Below, one piece after another: positions 45,792-45,919 of a stretch of 45,919 nucleotides of DNA. The notes under the pieces are model-generated. The model had not been told where the DNA came from. It saw nothing but the letters and a program-made list of their open reading frames with translations, and searched no databases. The translations under genes and the position numbers were made by a program. The stretch comes from Oxalobacteraceae bacterium. GTDB taxonomy: Bacteria; Pseudomonadota; Gammaproteobacteria; Burkholderiales; Burkholderiaceae_D. The first letter of the stretch is position 1; every line of letters begins with the position of its first letter. The stretch covers positions 1-45,919 of the forward strand of contig JAUYNR010000039.1 in NCBI GenBank assembly GCA_030698225.1. Reading direction: 5' to 3'.

Positions 45792-45919
45792 TTATATGGC
45801 GTTTGGAGCGATTACATAATTCCATTCTCCATGGAAAACATCTCGATCTATGCGGATCGTCGCGAATTCCTGATCGGTCACTTTGATGCCCTTTTCATAA
45901 AGGCCTGGATCAAGTTCGG
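45792..45919 (-). CDS. ISAzo13-like transposase, C-terminal end (partial)
   Basis: On the minus strand the frame is open from the window edge and ends at the stop 45794-45792. It contains 'ELDPGLYEKGIKVTDQEF' and 'FHGEWNYVIAP'. The combination 'GxKVxD...FHGEWNYxIxP' is the C-terminal pattern I know from ISAzo13/Rhodopirellula-type DDE transposases. Only 42 residues are visible, so the intactness and boundaries of the element are unknown. It forms the right flank of the window. Confidence 0.7.
   Translation of the reverse strand, partial: ELDPGLYEKGIKVTDQEFATIRIDRDVFHGEWNYVIAPNAI

Overview
The window looks like chromosomal DNA of a betaproteobacterium, most probably Burkholderiales/Oxalobacteraceae (Herminiimonas- or Janthinobacterium-like). 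This rests on gene order (scpB-rluB, rimP-nusA-infB-rbfA-truB-typA, exbB-exbD-lpxK-ycaR-kdsB-adk), the protein wording and a phasin gene. It is an inference by eye; no database search was run. Both edges lie in insertion sequences: the 3' end of an ISAs1-like transposase on the left, and the C-terminus of an ISAzo13-like transposase on the right. No rRNA, tRNA, prophage or CRISPR array was seen.

Layout. 1-440: IS end and gene-poor relic DNA. 445-9579: information-processing genes (scpB, rluB, then rimP-nusA-infB-rbfA-truB behind a clear promoter and an early terminator that suggests attenuation). 9709-12061: typA and a hemerythrin. 12111-16846: leftward genes for an S4 RNA-binding protein, a C26 glutamine amidotransferase, a YpfJ-type zinc peptidase, the tRNA hydroxylation protein TrhP and a DsbA-like protein. 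16989-20006: a 3-hydroxyisobutyrate-dehydrogenase-type reductase facing sodB and xseA. 20010-20627: a gene-free gap with three 39-bp repeats, each holding a perfect DnaA box. 20628-24611: ExbBD plus lipid A/Kdo genes and adk. 25051-31324: H+-pyrophosphatase, an SDR, a lipoprotein gamma-glutamyltransferase and a patatin. 31637-32462: a secreted barnase-like RNase with its barstar. 32554-36584: purN, an RsmB-like methyltransferase, a secreted PLD-domain protein and a fatty acid desaturase. 36752-39623: rpmG, rpmB, radC, fkpB, ispH. 39624-40444: a long gene-free stretch ending in a structured leader with an 18-codon ORF and a terminator. 40445-44107: livHMGF, a branched-chain amino acid ABC transporter without its binding protein. 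44345-45475: a YkvA-like protein and a phasin.

Most genes are ordinary housekeeping genes. The least explained signals are non-coding: the triple DnaA-box repeat between xseA and exbB; a family of about 80-bp AT-rich intergenic repeats with six copies found by eye (13541, 16061, 21691, 24797, 31324, 37357); and the sORF/terminator leader in front of livH. Start sites were chosen from ribosome-binding sites and family N-termini; rimP and exbB appear to use TTG and ycaR GTG.
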